From an uncultured Lachnospiraceae bacterium (GTDB lineage Bacteria > Bacillota > Clostridia > Lachnospirales > Lachnospiraceae), in contig CAMOSN010000006.1 in the NCBI GenBank assembly GCA_946624935.1, positions 1 to 44,109 of the forward strand: a stretch of DNA of 44,109 bases, written 5' to 3'. Below the pieces are notes generated by a model, which worked only from the letters and a program-made list of their open reading frames with translations, made no database searches and had not been told where the DNA came from. Positions 34,017 through 43,209 of this stretch are shown here, one piece after another. Numbering within the stretch: position 1 is the first letter of the stretch; every line of letters starts with the position of its first letter. Made by a program: the position numbers and the translations under genes.

Positions 34017-34042
34017 GAACAGAACCGGCCCCTACTGTTTGA
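34017..34042. repeat. Degenerate REP-like palindrome
   Basis: GAACAGAACCGG, then CCCCTACTGTTTGA: heart AGAACCGGCCCC with one change from the consensus and a broken left tip. It is just beyond the ftsZ terminator. Confidence 0.55.
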
Positions 34043-34050
34043 GGCAAAGC

Positions 34051-34082
34051 AAAAGTCCGCCGTACGCGAACGTACGGCGGAC
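34051..34082 (-). terminator. Intrinsic terminator of ftsZ
   Basis: On minus, GTCCGCCGTACG, loop TTCG, CGTACGGCGGAC, then TTTTGCTTTG. It lies 32 bases after the ftsZ stop and ends the dcw cluster. Confidence 0.88.
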
Positions 34083-34114
34083 CATTTCGTCCATTGATCA
34101 ATGCTCCGGCCTGC

Positions 34115-35296
34115 TCAATTTCTGCGAAGGAATTCCGGAATTTGAATGTCCTTTTCGGCGACCTTGCTCTCGGGTGCGTGGAGCTTGCCGGTACCGAGGC
34201 TGTCGGAACCGGTACTGGTTACAGTTGCGGTCTGTGCGGGCCGCTGGAAGGAAAAGCCTCCGGTTGCGCGGGTGCTTTCACTGCGCTGGAAACGATAATC
34301 CGTCGGCGGAGTGCGGCGCATACCGCTCTTCTTTTCGGGCTTGTTGACGTCCTCAATGCCGGTGGCGATGACGGTGATGCTCGCTTCGTCAGCATAGGTG
34401 TCATCATACATGGCGCCGAAGATGATGTTGGCGCTGTCGCCGGCGAGCTCCTGCACATAGCTGGCTGCATCGTTGGCATCCATCAGGGAGATATCCCCGG
34501 AGATGTTGATGATCACATGGGAAGCGCCCTCGATGGTGGTTTCGAGCAGCGGGCTGGCCACTGCCTGCTTCACGGCTTCGAGTGCCTTGTCGTCCCCCTT
34601 GGCCTGACCGATGCCGATATGGGCGATGCCCTTATCCTTCATAACGGTCTGTACATCGGCGAAGTCAAGATTGATCAGAGCTGGCAGATTGATCAGGTCC
34701 GTAATGCCCTGTACTGCCTGCTGCAGTACTTCATCAGCGCGCTTGAGCGCTTCGGGCATGGTGGTCCTGCGATCGACGATCTCGAGCAGCTTGTCGTTGG
34801 GGATAACGATCAGCGTATCCACGTTCTCCTTCAGGCGCTCAATACCGGAAAGTGCGTTGCTCATACGCACCTTGGCCTCGAAGCGGAAGGGCTTTGTCAC
34901 AACACCAACGGTGAGGATGCCCATTTCCTTTGCAATTCCGGCGATCACGGGAGCTGCACCGGTTCCGGTACCGCCGCCCATACCGCAGGTGACGAACACC
35001 ATATCGGCACCCTGAACAGCCTGGCGAATCTCTTCTGCGCTTTCCTCAGCAGCCTGCTGGCCGATTTCGGGCTTTGCGCCGGCGCCCAGGCCCTTCGTGA
35101 CCTTTTCGCCGATCTGAATGGTGGTCGGGGCTTTGCAGAGCGTAAGGGCCTGCTTATCGGTATTGATTCCGATGAATTCCACGCCGCCAATTGTATCCTC
35201 TACCATGCGGTTTACTGCATTATTTCCGGCTCCGCCTACGCCTACTACGATGATTTTTGCGGCAGATTCGGTTTCATTCGACATTATTTCTAACAC
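34115..35296 (-). CDS. ftsZ: Cell division protein FtsZ
   Basis: 393 residues. Tubulin-like GTPase: [18 protein letters not shown] at the N-terminus, [11 protein letters not shown] signature, INLDFADV T7-loop. The variable linker (about 315-380) is Ser/Thr/Gln-rich, and the end [11 protein letters not shown] is the conserved peptide that binds FtsA/SepF. The start is GTG 35296, seven bases after AGGAGG; a later in-frame ATG (12 bases on) is possible. It forms the Z ring. Last gene of the dcw cluster, with a possible own promoter at 35405. Confidence 0.95.
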   Translation of the reverse strand: MLEIMSNETESAAKIIVVGVGGAGNNAVNRMVEDTIGGVEFIGINTDKQALTLCKAPTTIQIGEKVTKGLGAGAKPEIGQQAAEESAEEIRQAVQGADMVFVTCGMGGGTGTGAAPVIAGIAKEMGILTVGVVTKPFRFEAKVRMSNALSGIERLKENVDTLIVIPNDKLLEIVDRRTTMPEALKRADEVLQQAVQGITDLINLPALINLDFADVQTVMKDKGIAHIGIGQAKGDDKALEAVKQAVASPLLETTIEGASHVIINISGDISLMDANDAASYVQELAGDSANIIFGAMYDDTYADEASITVIATGIEDVNKPEKKSGMRRTPPTDYRFQRSESTRATGGFSFQRPAQTATVTSTGSDSLGTGKLHAPESKVAEKDIQIPEFLRRN

Positions 35297-35404
35297 AATG
35301 TTTCCTCCTTGCGCTGGCTCTTGTCATGGATCAGCCTTTCAGACCGGCGTTCGTTCCAGCCGGCCGGCAGATGCGCTGCGCTTCCCGGCAGCGATATTGC
35401 CTCT

Positions 35405-35433
35405 GATATGATATAATACTGATATTCTGTCAA
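35405..35433 (-). promoter_or_regulatory. Candidate internal promoter of ftsZ
   Basis: On minus, consensus TTGACA, with TATCAT 14 bases and CATATC 17 bases downstream, in the 161-base ftsQ-ftsZ gap. The -35 is perfect but the -10 is imperfect. Confidence 0.45.
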
Positions 35434-35457
35434 AGAATCAAGCATTTTTTCCCGGTC

Positions 35458-36672
35458 TTACTGTGCCAGGGTGCCTGTCATGGGATCGATCACGTTCCAG
35501 TAAGCATCGACCACATATCCGTCCTCATTGACACTGCAGCCCGAAATGGGATTCCCATAGGCGTCGAGCACCTGTCCGTCCACGACTCTGGCATCGTAGC
35601 GCAGTGTGCCGTTGGAATCGAATACCATGAAGCCTTCCACACCGGTAACCTCACCGCTGCCGCCTGGTGTATCTTCCCCGGTTCCTTCGGGAGTCGTTTC
35701 CGCTCCGTCCCCGCCTTCCGGTGCGGGTTCCGGCTGCGTGCCCATTCCGGCAGCGCCCTGGGAATCGGCCGAGGTGCCCGTAACAGGATTACCGTAGGCA
35801 TCCGTCTCGCCGGTCGTAACAGGATTGCCATAGGCATCCGTCTCTCCGGTCGTAACGGGATTGCCATAGGCATCCGTCTCACCGGTGCCTTCCCCCTCCT
35901 GCTGCCACTGCCATTCCTGTGCCTGCGTCTCAGGCTCCGGCATGGCTTCCTCGAACTGAATGTCGTCGGTCTTCCCGGTGTAGGAGGACAGCTTCAGGGT
36001 TCCCTTTGCTCCCGCGATCTTCGGATAGATCGTCACAAGGTTGGAGATTTTCTCGGCCAGGTATTCATCCTGCCCCAGCTCGATCAGAATGTCCGCGACC
36101 TTAACCGTCATGTTCCGGCTCTCGTCGAAGGTGATCTCCTCCGCAACCAGACCGGACTGTCCCATCAGGCTTGCCAGCTTCAGCATCGTAGCCAGAAGTG
36201 CGGCATTGGAAACCGGCAGCTTCTGATACAGCTGCGGTTCGTCCATTGTGATACCTTTCACCAGCGGAACATCATCATAATGGGTATCGGTGATCTCCAG
36301 CACCAGACCGGTCTCGTCGAAATACACGTTCGTACCGCCGTAGGTGGTTCCCGCAACGATCTTTTTTTCCGAGACGACTACCTGTACGGCTCCGGGCGCT
36401 GTCATTTTTGCCTGCACGCTGCTCAGGTAAGGTGTAATGGGCTCTTCCACCGCATTCTTATATTTCCAGGAGAAGTACAGGGAGTTCCCTGTGGCAAAAT
36501 CCCGGACCAGGTCGCCCCGGATCTCTTCCGCAGTGTGGCGGGTGTTTCCCACGACCTCAAACTTTCTTATATGAAATCCCACAACCAGAATTCCGATCAG
36601 AAGTGCAACCAGCAATATTGCACCGATCGTGATCCGCATTTGTGTCAGACGGTGTTTTCTTCTCCTGTCCAT
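35458..36672 (-). CDS. ftsQ: Cell division protein FtsQ/DivIB with repeat-rich tail
   Basis: 404 residues. Short basic cytoplasmic end, one membrane helix (about 14-33), POTRA-like domain starting IRKFEVVGNTRHTAEEI (about 35-105) and the FtsQ beta domain to about residue 245. A long extracytoplasmic tail follows, which FtsQ normally lacks: three exact 12-residue repeats of TGETDAYGNPVT (36-base DNA repeats), a Pro/Glu/Gly-rich linker, and a final module (348-404) from FMVFDSNGTLRYDA to the end that aligns with the tail of the PBP at 39482. It should sit in the divisome, outside the membrane. GAGGGA precedes the ATG. Confidence 0.88.
   Translation of the reverse strand: MDRRRKHRLTQMRITIGAILLVALLIGILVVGFHIRKFEVVGNTRHTAEEIRGDLVRDFATGNSLYFSWKYKNAVEEPITPYLSSVQAKMTAPGAVQVVVSEKKIVAGTTYGGTNVYFDETGLVLEITDTHYDDVPLVKGITMDEPQLYQKLPVSNAALLATMLKLASLMGQSGLVAEEITFDESRNMTVKVADILIELGQDEYLAEKISNLVTIYPKIAGAKGTLKLSSYTGKTDDIQFEEAMPEPETQAQEWQWQQEGEGTGETDAYGNPVTTGETDAYGNPVTTGETDAYGNPVTGTSADSQGAAGMGTQPEPAPEGGDGAETTPEGTGEDTPGGSGEVTGVEGFMVFDSNGTLRYDARVVDGQVLDAYGNPISGCSVNEDGYVVDAYWNVIDPMTGTLAQ
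35779..35886 (-). repeat. Three 36-base tandem repeats within ftsQ
   Basis: Units 35779-35814, 35815-35850 and 35851-35886 each encode TGETDAYGNPVT; they differ by a few silent bases. In-frame repeats of this kind can change number by slippage without breaking the gene. Confidence 0.9.
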
Positions 36673-36749
36673 AGTTATCCCTCATCATTTGCTGTATCGT
36701 AAATACGCACCGGCATTCCCGCGACCAGTTTGACCCTGCGGTGATTCGT

Positions 36750-38216
36750 TTACCGTTTTGCAGCCCCGTCCTCTCCATGATCAGGCAGGGCATAAACCAG
36801 ATCCTTGAACACTTTTCCTCGCACTTCATAGTTGGGGAACATCCCCCAGCTGGCACAGGCGGGCGAAAGCAGCACGGCGTCCCCCGGCTGCGCGATGTGC
36901 ACACAGTCGGCAAAGGCTTCCTCGAAGGTATCCGCCATCACGATATCCTCAAAACCGCAGCTGCGGGCAGCAGCCGCAATTTTCTCCTTTGTCTGACCGA
37001 CCAGCACCAGTGCACGCACCTTTCCGTTAAACGCACGGATCCATTCTTCATAGGAGGAGTTTTTATCATATCCGCCGCCGATCAGTACGGTCGGACGGTC
37101 CATCGCCTGGATGCCCTTGATGGCCGCATCGGGATTGGTTCCCTTTGAATCATTATAATATACGATTCCATTCTTTTCGGCAACATATTCGATCCGGTGT
37201 TCTACCGCCGTAAACAGGCGCAGCACATGAACGATTTCCCGGAAGGACACGCCGAAGGCATGGGTCATGGCTGCGGCAGTCATCACATTTTCATAATTGT
37301 GCATGCCCGGCAGATGCAGCTCCTTCGTGCTGAGCAGATCCGTTTCCACGCCGTTTTCCCGGCAGATGATCCGTCCGTCTCTTAAAAACCACCCCTCCTG
37401 CAGCTCCCGGGCTGAGCTGAAGAAGCATACGGCCGGACATCCGGACATTTGGCCGCACTTACCGTCTTCGCATCGTTCCGAAAAGCTTTTTTGCAGCTTC
37501 TCTCCGAAGGCGCGCAGCACCGGATCCTCATAATTGAGTACACAGGTATCTGCCTGTGTCTGATTTTCACAGATACGTTCCTTCACCCGGATGTACTCTT
37601 CCATGGTATGATGCCGGTTCAGATGATCGGGCGTGATATTGGTGATCGCGCTCACAGCCGGATGAAAATCCGCGATGGTCTCGAGCTGGAAGCTGCTGAT
37701 CTCCGCCACAGCCACACTGTGCTGATCAAGCTCCTTTGCCACGCCGGTATATGGGACGCCGATATTGCCCACCACATGAACATTGCTGATCTTCGGATCA
37801 GTGCCCTTCTCCAGATGATATTTCATGATCTCGCCCACCAGTGTGGTGGTCGTGGTTTTTCCGTTCGTGCCGGTAATGGCCAGAACATCGCCCTTTCCGC
37901 ACTGATACGCCAGTTCGACCTCTCCCCACACCGGAATCTGTGCCTTTTTGATCATCTCCACCTGGGGAATATCGGTCGGCACACCCGGGCTGAGCACGGC
38001 CAGATCAATGCCGGAAAGCTGTTCCTCTTTCAAAGCTCCGATCACGACCTCTGCCTTTGTCCCGGCCGAAAGCCTGGACAGAACATCTGCCGGCGTCAGC
38101 TTTTCATTCCCGTCAAAGATCACCGGCTGTGCACCGACGCTCTCCAGCAGCTTTGCGGAACCAATTCCGCTGATCCCCGCTCCGAATACAAGCACTCTCT
38201 TTCCGGTCAGATCCAT
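36750..38216 (-). CDS. murD: UDP-N-acetylmuramoyl-L-alanine--D-glutamate ligase
   Basis: 488 residues. N-terminal UDP-binding domain (VLVFGAGISGIGSAKLLE), ATP loop ITGTNGKTTTT (114-124), ENITPDHLNRH-type metal site (NITPDHLNRHHTM), and the C-domain KGTNPDAAIKGI. It adds D-glutamate to UDP-MurNAc-Ala in the cytoplasm. It is somewhat longer than E. coli MurD; an extra Cys-containing stretch (ERCEDGKCGQMSGCPAVC) lies near residue 250. Next in the cluster is ftsQ after 77 bases; ftsW and murG are not in between. AGGGGG precedes the ATG. Confidence 0.94.
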   Translation of the reverse strand: MDLTGKRVLVFGAGISGIGSAKLLESVGAQPVIFDGNEKLTPADVLSRLSAGTKAEVVIGALKEEQLSGIDLAVLSPGVPTDIPQVEMIKKAQIPVWGEVELAYQCGKGDVLAITGTNGKTTTTTLVGEIMKYHLEKGTDPKISNVHVVGNIGVPYTGVAKELDQHSVAVAEISSFQLETIADFHPAVSAITNITPDHLNRHHTMEEYIRVKERICENQTQADTCVLNYEDPVLRAFGEKLQKSFSERCEDGKCGQMSGCPAVCFFSSARELQEGWFLRDGRIICRENGVETDLLSTKELHLPGMHNYENVMTAAAMTHAFGVSFREIVHVLRLFTAVEHRIEYVAEKNGIVYYNDSKGTNPDAAIKGIQAMDRPTVLIGGGYDKNSSYEEWIRAFNGKVRALVLVGQTKEKIAAAARSCGFEDIVMADTFEEAFADCVHIAQPGDAVLLSPACASWGMFPNYEVRGKVFKDLVYALPDHGEDGAAKR

Positions 38217-38427
38217 CTTTCTCCCCCTGCCATTACGGCTGCCCTCATCTCTTCGGGTTTTTCTCTCTGTTTTTCGTACGCTGACTTCTTAAACGCGATC
38301 TCTATCAGCGCTGTTGATTGCCCCGTCTTTATCGCTCTATCTTCTTATAGCCGCACATTGTGTCAATTCTGTGTCTAAGGCGTGGGTAATACAAATAACC
38401 GACGGCCCTCACCAGCTGTTACGGATT

Positions 38428-39393
38428 CTACAGGCCCAGCCAGGCCAGGATGCACAGCAGCACAGTGATAATAGAGAACGTCGTAACGATTCTTGTTTCC
38501 GACCATCCGCACAGTTCAAAGTGGTGATGGATCGGAGCCATTTTAAAGAAACGTTTTCCGCCGGTCTTTTTGAAATAGGTTACCTGAATCATCACCGACA
38601 CCACCTCGATCAGGTAAATGAGGCCGAAGATGATGATAAATACAGGCATCTTCATCATATAGGCACAGCCCGCCACAAAGCCGCCCAGCGCCAGGGAACC
38701 GGTATCCCCCATGAACACCTTCGCCGGATGGGCATTGTGCATCAGAAATCCGAGCAGTGCGCCAAGCATTGCCGCAGCTGCCGGCCCGATCCCCTCACCG
38801 CGCACTGCAGATACAAGGAACAGAAAGCCCGCCACCACACTCGTGACAGAGGAGGCAAGCCCGTCCAGACCGTCGGTGAAGTTTACACCGTTCACCGTGC
38901 CGATGATCGCAAAATAGGTGATCGGGGTAGCGATCACGCGCCACACCGTGCCGGTCAGTACCTTGCCGCCTGAAAACGGGATCAGCAGGTCCAGGCAGGA
39001 CGGATCGCGCATCCAGACCCACAGGACGAACACAGTCGTGAGAATGATCTGGCCGAGCATCTTCTGCTTCGGGTACAGTCCGTCGCTGCGATGCTTGACG
39101 ACCTTCAGATAATCATCCAGAAACCCGATGATGCCAAAGCCGATCGTCAGCACCATCACCGGCACGATCCGCGGATACTCCCGCAGCACAAACAGCAGCG
39201 GTACCAGAAAAGCCGCCAGGATCATCACACCGCCCATGGTCGGGGTGCCCGCCTTTTTCAAATGGGACTGCACTCCTTCCACCCGCTCGGTCTGTCCGAC
39301 CTTCAGCCTGGTCAGTGCCGGAATGACCACCGGCCCAAGTGCAAAGCTGATCAAAAAAGAACCAAACAGTACTACTGCATTCATCCTATCCAT
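38428..39393 (-). CDS. mraY: Phospho-N-acetylmuramoyl-pentapeptide transferase
   Basis: 321 residues, ten helices. Family sites: GTPTMGG, GFLDDYLKV (catalytic Asp pair), NFTDGLDGLA, and MAPIHHHFE near the C-terminus. It transfers phospho-MurNAc-pentapeptide to undecaprenyl phosphate, giving lipid I at the inner membrane. AAGGA precedes the ATG. A 211-base gap with TTGACA but no clear -10 precedes murD. Confidence 0.95.
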   Translation of the reverse strand: MDRMNAVVLFGSFLISFALGPVVIPALTRLKVGQTERVEGVQSHLKKAGTPTMGGVMILAAFLVPLLFVLREYPRIVPVMVLTIGFGIIGFLDDYLKVVKHRSDGLYPKQKMLGQIILTTVFVLWVWMRDPSCLDLLIPFSGGKVLTGTVWRVIATPITYFAIIGTVNGVNFTDGLDGLASSVTSVVAGFLFLVSAVRGEGIGPAAAAMLGALLGFLMHNAHPAKVFMGDTGSLALGGFVAGCAYMMKMPVFIIIFGLIYLIEVVSVMIQVTYFKKTGGKRFFKMAPIHHHFELCGWSETRIVTTFSIITVLLCILAWLGL

Positions 39394-39481
39394 ATGTATT
39401 TTCCTTCATCATTTCTGTCGCACGGAATTCTTCACTCCTGCCACAAAAATCCCTGTGTACGAACCGCTTTTACCCGGTTCC

Positions 39482-41776
39482 CTACCCCTGCTCGGCCAGG
39501 TCCTCATCGGTGACCCCTGCCCAGGTCGTTGTATCCTGCCCGGCGCTGGAGGAAACATCCTCCGGCGGCGCCGCGATGTCCGGATTCTCGGCGGTCGGGT
39601 CGATGTCCTCCTCCTGCTGCTCGATTCCGGAGTTACTGTTGACACTGATGACGTTTCCGTCGCCGTCGAGCATGGTGTTTCCGTATCCGTCGATCACATG
39701 CCCGTCATCGTCGATATAGGCTCCTTCGATGATTGTACCATAGGTATTGACGATCTGTCCTTCCCCATTTACAAAAGCATCATTATAAAGATTCCCATAG
39801 CTGTCGAAGGCCTGGAAAGAGGGCGTTTTTCGGTTGTTCGAGCCACTCTCGCTCACCACCTCAGCCTGGGTCATTCCCAGATAGGAAAGCAGATCCGGTG
39901 TCACTTCCTCGGTTGGGTACAGGCCCATCGCCGGAAAGACCTCGCTCGCGATGTCACGGAACAGCTTCTGTGCGAAGGTACTGTCCGCCTGATTTTCCAC
40001 ATTCGGCTCATCCACCACCGTGTAGATCACCACCTGGGGATCATTCATGGGGCAGGCACCGATGAAGCTGACCAGATACTTGCCGCCCGCTCTTCGTCCG
40101 GTTTCGGGGTTGATCTTCTCAGCTGTACCGGTCTTACCGCCGGTCAGATAGCCCGGGACCTGCGATTTGCGGCCGGTACCCTTCTGCACCGCTGTGGTAA
40201 GGAACTGCCGGATCATGGCAGAAGTTGCAGAGGAGATGGGCTGTCTCAGTTCCAGACCCTCTACGTTTTTCTCGACGGTACCGTTCGCGCTTCGCACCTG
40301 CTTTATGATGTGCGGCTGGTAATAATAGCCGCCGTTGATCACGGCCGAAAAGGCGGCGATCTCCTGGACCATACTGACTGTAAAGCCCTGTCCGAAGGTG
40401 CAGGTCGCCAGCTCTACCTCGTGCATGGCATCCCGGTCGTAAATGACACCTGCCGTCTCGTTGGGCAGATCCAGGCCGGTGGGATTGCCGAAATTAAAGG
40501 CTCTCTGATAATTACAGAACACAGGAATCGTCATTTTCATGCCGATCTGCATGAGGGCGTCATTACAGGAATTGACGATGGCGTACTCAAGCGTCTCGTC
40601 CCCGTGGCCGTAAATATTGTCACAGTGAATCAGTGTATCGGTGATGAACTCGCTGCCATCGCAGTAGAAATGATCTTCATCACTGACTGCAGCGCATTCC
40701 AGTGCAGAAGCAACCGTGATGGGCTTCACCACGGAACCGGGCTCATAGCTTTCGGATACGCAGAAATTGCTCCACATCGCGTTCAGTGTTTCAATGTAGG
40801 TCTCGTCATCCATGGATCGGATCTCGGCACCACTGTAATAAGCCGTCAGATCCCTGGGATTGTTCAGATCGAACACGGAATTGGAGGCCATCGCCAGAAT
40901 CTCTCCGTTTTTGGGATTCATCACCACAACTCCGACGTTTTTTGCACCCTTGCCCCGGGAGCTGTCCGACCCGTACAGCTCATCAAAGGCCTTAATGTGC
41001 TTTTCCACGATCCCCTGAAGGTCCATATTGATCGTGGTGACCAGCGTCTTTCCGTGTTCCGGATCAATGGTCGTCTTCTGGAATTCCGAATCACCATTCA
41101 GATAACCGTACACTCTGCCGTTGGTTCCGTTCAGCAGCCCGTCGTAATAGGATTCGATCCCGATCACACCCTGATCGAGGTCATTGGAGAAACCGATCAC
41201 ATTGGCTGCAAGCGTTCCGTAGGGATAATTTCTTTTATAATCCTGTTCAAACCACACGCCCCGCACCAGAGCACGCTCTTTTTTCTGTTCTTCGGTCAGA
41301 CCTTCTGTTTTGCCGGATGCGTACTCTTCATATGCCGTTTTCTGCTCCTCCGGGATGCCCTTCAGAAGCACCTGATACTGACTTTTCTCGGTTTTTTCCG
41401 AGGTCAGGATCTCCCGGATGCGGTTCTCATCCAGGCCGAAATTTTCAACGATCGCGCGGATCGTCGGCTCCACACAGTCCTTATCGTCATTGACGTACCG
41501 GCAGTCCAGAATCACATTGTACACCAGATCGGACTTGGCCAGCACGATCCCGTTGGAATCGAGGATCTCACCGCGGCGGGCCGGGATCGTCTGGGAATCG
41601 TAATTCTGCTGGGAAAGCACCTGCCTGGCATAGCGATTGCCGCTGGTCATTGTGATCATTGTGATCCTTCCGAGCAGAATCGCAAGCACCAATAAAACGA
41701 ATGCAAATACAGCGGTCAGCTTTCTCTGCATCCGTTTATTAAAACGACGTTCTTTTTTTCCATTCCTGCCTGTCAA
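39482..41776 (-). CDS. ftsI: Class B penicillin-binding protein (FtsI/SpoVD-like) with tail module
   Basis: 764 residues. One N-terminal helix (about 20-40), PBP dimer domain with RRGEILDSNG, then transpeptidase motifs SVVK (Ser348), SCN (Ser403) and KTGT (Lys548). It cross-links septal (or spore-cortex) peptidoglycan. There are no PASTA domains. Instead residues about 653-710, SFQAFDSYGNLYNDAF onward, are homologous to the end of FtsQ. The chain then continues into an acidic 54-residue tail (EQQEEDIDPTAENPD, ending EDLAEQG). The start is TTG 41776, eight bases after the ftsL stop with AGGTGAGAG close by; ATG 41731 is an alternative without a site. Confidence 0.92.
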   Translation of the reverse strand: MTGRNGKKERRFNKRMQRKLTAVFAFVLLVLAILLGRITMITMTSGNRYARQVLSQQNYDSQTIPARRGEILDSNGIVLAKSDLVYNVILDCRYVNDDKDCVEPTIRAIVENFGLDENRIREILTSEKTEKSQYQVLLKGIPEEQKTAYEEYASGKTEGLTEEQKKERALVRGVWFEQDYKRNYPYGTLAANVIGFSNDLDQGVIGIESYYDGLLNGTNGRVYGYLNGDSEFQKTTIDPEHGKTLVTTINMDLQGIVEKHIKAFDELYGSDSSRGKGAKNVGVVVMNPKNGEILAMASNSVFDLNNPRDLTAYYSGAEIRSMDDETYIETLNAMWSNFCVSESYEPGSVVKPITVASALECAAVSDEDHFYCDGSEFITDTLIHCDNIYGHGDETLEYAIVNSCNDALMQIGMKMTIPVFCNYQRAFNFGNPTGLDLPNETAGVIYDRDAMHEVELATCTFGQGFTVSMVQEIAAFSAVINGGYYYQPHIIKQVRSANGTVEKNVEGLELRQPISSATSAMIRQFLTTAVQKGTGRKSQVPGYLTGGKTGTAEKINPETGRRAGGKYLVSFIGACPMNDPQVVIYTVVDEPNVENQADSTFAQKLFRDIASEVFPAMGLYPTEEVTPDLLSYLGMTQAEVVSESGSNNRKTPSFQAFDSYGNLYNDAFVNGEGQIVNTYGTIIEGAYIDDDGHVIDGYGNTMLDGDGNVISVNSNSGIEQQEEDIDPTAENPDIAAPPEDVSSSAGQDTTTWAGVTDEDLAEQG

Positions 41777-41784
41777 ACTCTCAC

Positions 41785-42213
41785 CTACCGTTCCGGTACA
41801 TCCATATACTGCCGGACATAGTCACTTCCCGATGCGTCGTAGGTTTCGATCTGATCTGCCTTGATATACACCATACCCAGTTTGTCGATGGCCGTCTGCT
41901 TGATCTCCTCCAGGTTCACGGAGGACATGATCCGGTTGTACTCTCTGTCGTTCTCCAGACGGAGCGCATTCAGGGAGCTCTCCATACGGGTGCTTTCCTT
42001 CTGAAGCGCCGTGCAGGAAGACTGCAGCTTCAGATAGTTGACACATACCATGACTGTGAGTACGGCGGCGATCGTCAGAAACAGAACATAGCCCAGATTC
42101 ATCTGTAATGTCCGCTCCCGGTTCCTGCTTGTCTGCTCACTAAGCGTTCTGCCCTGTGAACTGACCGGCAGGTCCATTGTCCGGAGTGTATTTCCCTCCG
42201 CATATGATGCCAT
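41785..42213 (-). CDS. ftsL: FtsL-like cell division protein
   Basis: 142 residues. The start is ATG 42213 with GGGGGAG six bases upstream. A hydrophilic N-terminus (about 35), one helix ([20 protein letters not shown]), then a coiled-coil-like stretch ([19 protein letters not shown]) and the FtsL ending [23 protein letters not shown]. It forms the FtsQLB scaffold across the membrane. The gene begins 74 bases inside rsmH, in another frame, and ends eight bases before the PBP start. Confidence 0.88.
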   Translation of the reverse strand: MASYAEGNTLRTMDLPVSSQGRTLSEQTSRNRERTLQMNLGYVLFLTIAAVLTVMVCVNYLKLQSSCTALQKESTRMESSLNALRLENDREYNRIMSSVNLEEIKQTAIDKLGMVYIKADQIETYDASGSDYVRQYMDVPER

Positions 42214-43156
42214 TGTTTGCTCCCCCTCGTTCAAATACTCTCAGCTTGGCACTTTTGCTTCGGCTGTTTCGCTCGATCTCCTCCTCGGAGGGAAGGATCG
42301 GTTTTTTCGTAATTATTTTCCCCTTCGATTTTCGTCCGCACATGCACACCGGGAATTCCTTCGGGCAGATGCAGGGATTTTCATTCCTGCGGAAAGCATT
42401 TTTTACGATGCGGTCCTCCAGCGAATGAAAGGTTATGATACAAATGCGCCCTCCCGGACGCAGAAAATCGATCATATCATCGATTGAATTTTCAAGAACC
42501 TCCAGCTCGCGGTTCACTTCGATCCGTATCGCCTGAAAAGTCCTTTTGGCCGGGTGCCCTCCTGTTGCCCGCACTTTTGCCGGAACAGCGGCTTTGATTA
42601 TCTGAATTAACTCCCCCGTCGTCTCGATACTGTGTTCAGCGCGTTTCCTTACAATGTGTTTTGCAATATTTTTTGCGAACTTGTCTTCCCCATAGTCTCT
42701 GATGATGCGGTAAAGCTCCATCTCACTATACTCATTCACAACATTTCTTGCACTCAGAGGCTGTCTCTGGTCCATTCGCATGTCCAGTGGCGTATCCTCC
42801 CGGTAAGTAAAACCGCGTTCGACATCGTCAAGCTGATAAGAAGAGACCCCCAGGTCCAAAATGACTCCATCGACTGATGTAATTCCAAGCTTTGCCGCCT
42901 CCGATCGCATTTCGCAGTAATTGCTTCGTATAATGCTCACTTTGTCAGCATACGGTTCCAGGCGCCTTCCGGCTGCATCGATCGCTGCGGCGTCCTGATC
43001 GATCCCGATCAGGTGCCCCCCGTCTCCAAGGCGTCTTGCAATCTCAAAGGAATGCCCGCCGCCCCCGAGGGTCCCGTCTGCGTAGATCCCGTCCGGCCTG
43101 ATCTTAAGGTTTGCAATGCACTCGTTCAAAAGCACAGATTGGTGTTGAAACTCCAT
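42140..43156 (-). CDS. rsmH: 16S rRNA (cytosine(1402)-N4)-methyltransferase RsmH
   Basis: 338 residues from ATG 43156; the frame opens at a GTG three bases earlier. SAM site [18 protein letters not shown], then [16 protein letters not shown] and [18 protein letters not shown] near the C-terminus. It methylates C1402 of 16S rRNA. The family usually ends near [10 protein letters not shown]; here about 28 more residues ([16 protein letters not shown]) run over the start of ftsL, a long overlap for coupled genes. Confidence 0.93.
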   Translation of the reverse strand: MEFQHQSVLLNECIANLKIRPDGIYADGTLGGGGHSFEIARRLGDGGHLIGIDQDAAAIDAAGRRLEPYADKVSIIRSNYCEMRSEAAKLGITSVDGVILDLGVSSYQLDDVERGFTYREDTPLDMRMDQRQPLSARNVVNEYSEMELYRIIRDYGEDKFAKNIAKHIVRKRAEHSIETTGELIQIIKAAVPAKVRATGGHPAKRTFQAIRIEVNRELEVLENSIDDMIDFLRPGGRICIITFHSLEDRIVKNAFRRNENPCICPKEFPVCMCGRKSKGKIITKKPILPSEEEIERNSRSKSAKLRVFERGGANNGIICGGKYTPDNGPAGQFTGQNA

Positions 43157-43209
43157 CACTTCCCCGTCATCCTTTCATTTCTGTCCGGAAGCTCCCCAGG
43201 GGAGGTCCA

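Noticed and set aside
36673..36749. Frameshifted ftsW remnant between murD and ftsQ
   Set aside because: Only 77 bases, none encoding FtsW-like sequence.
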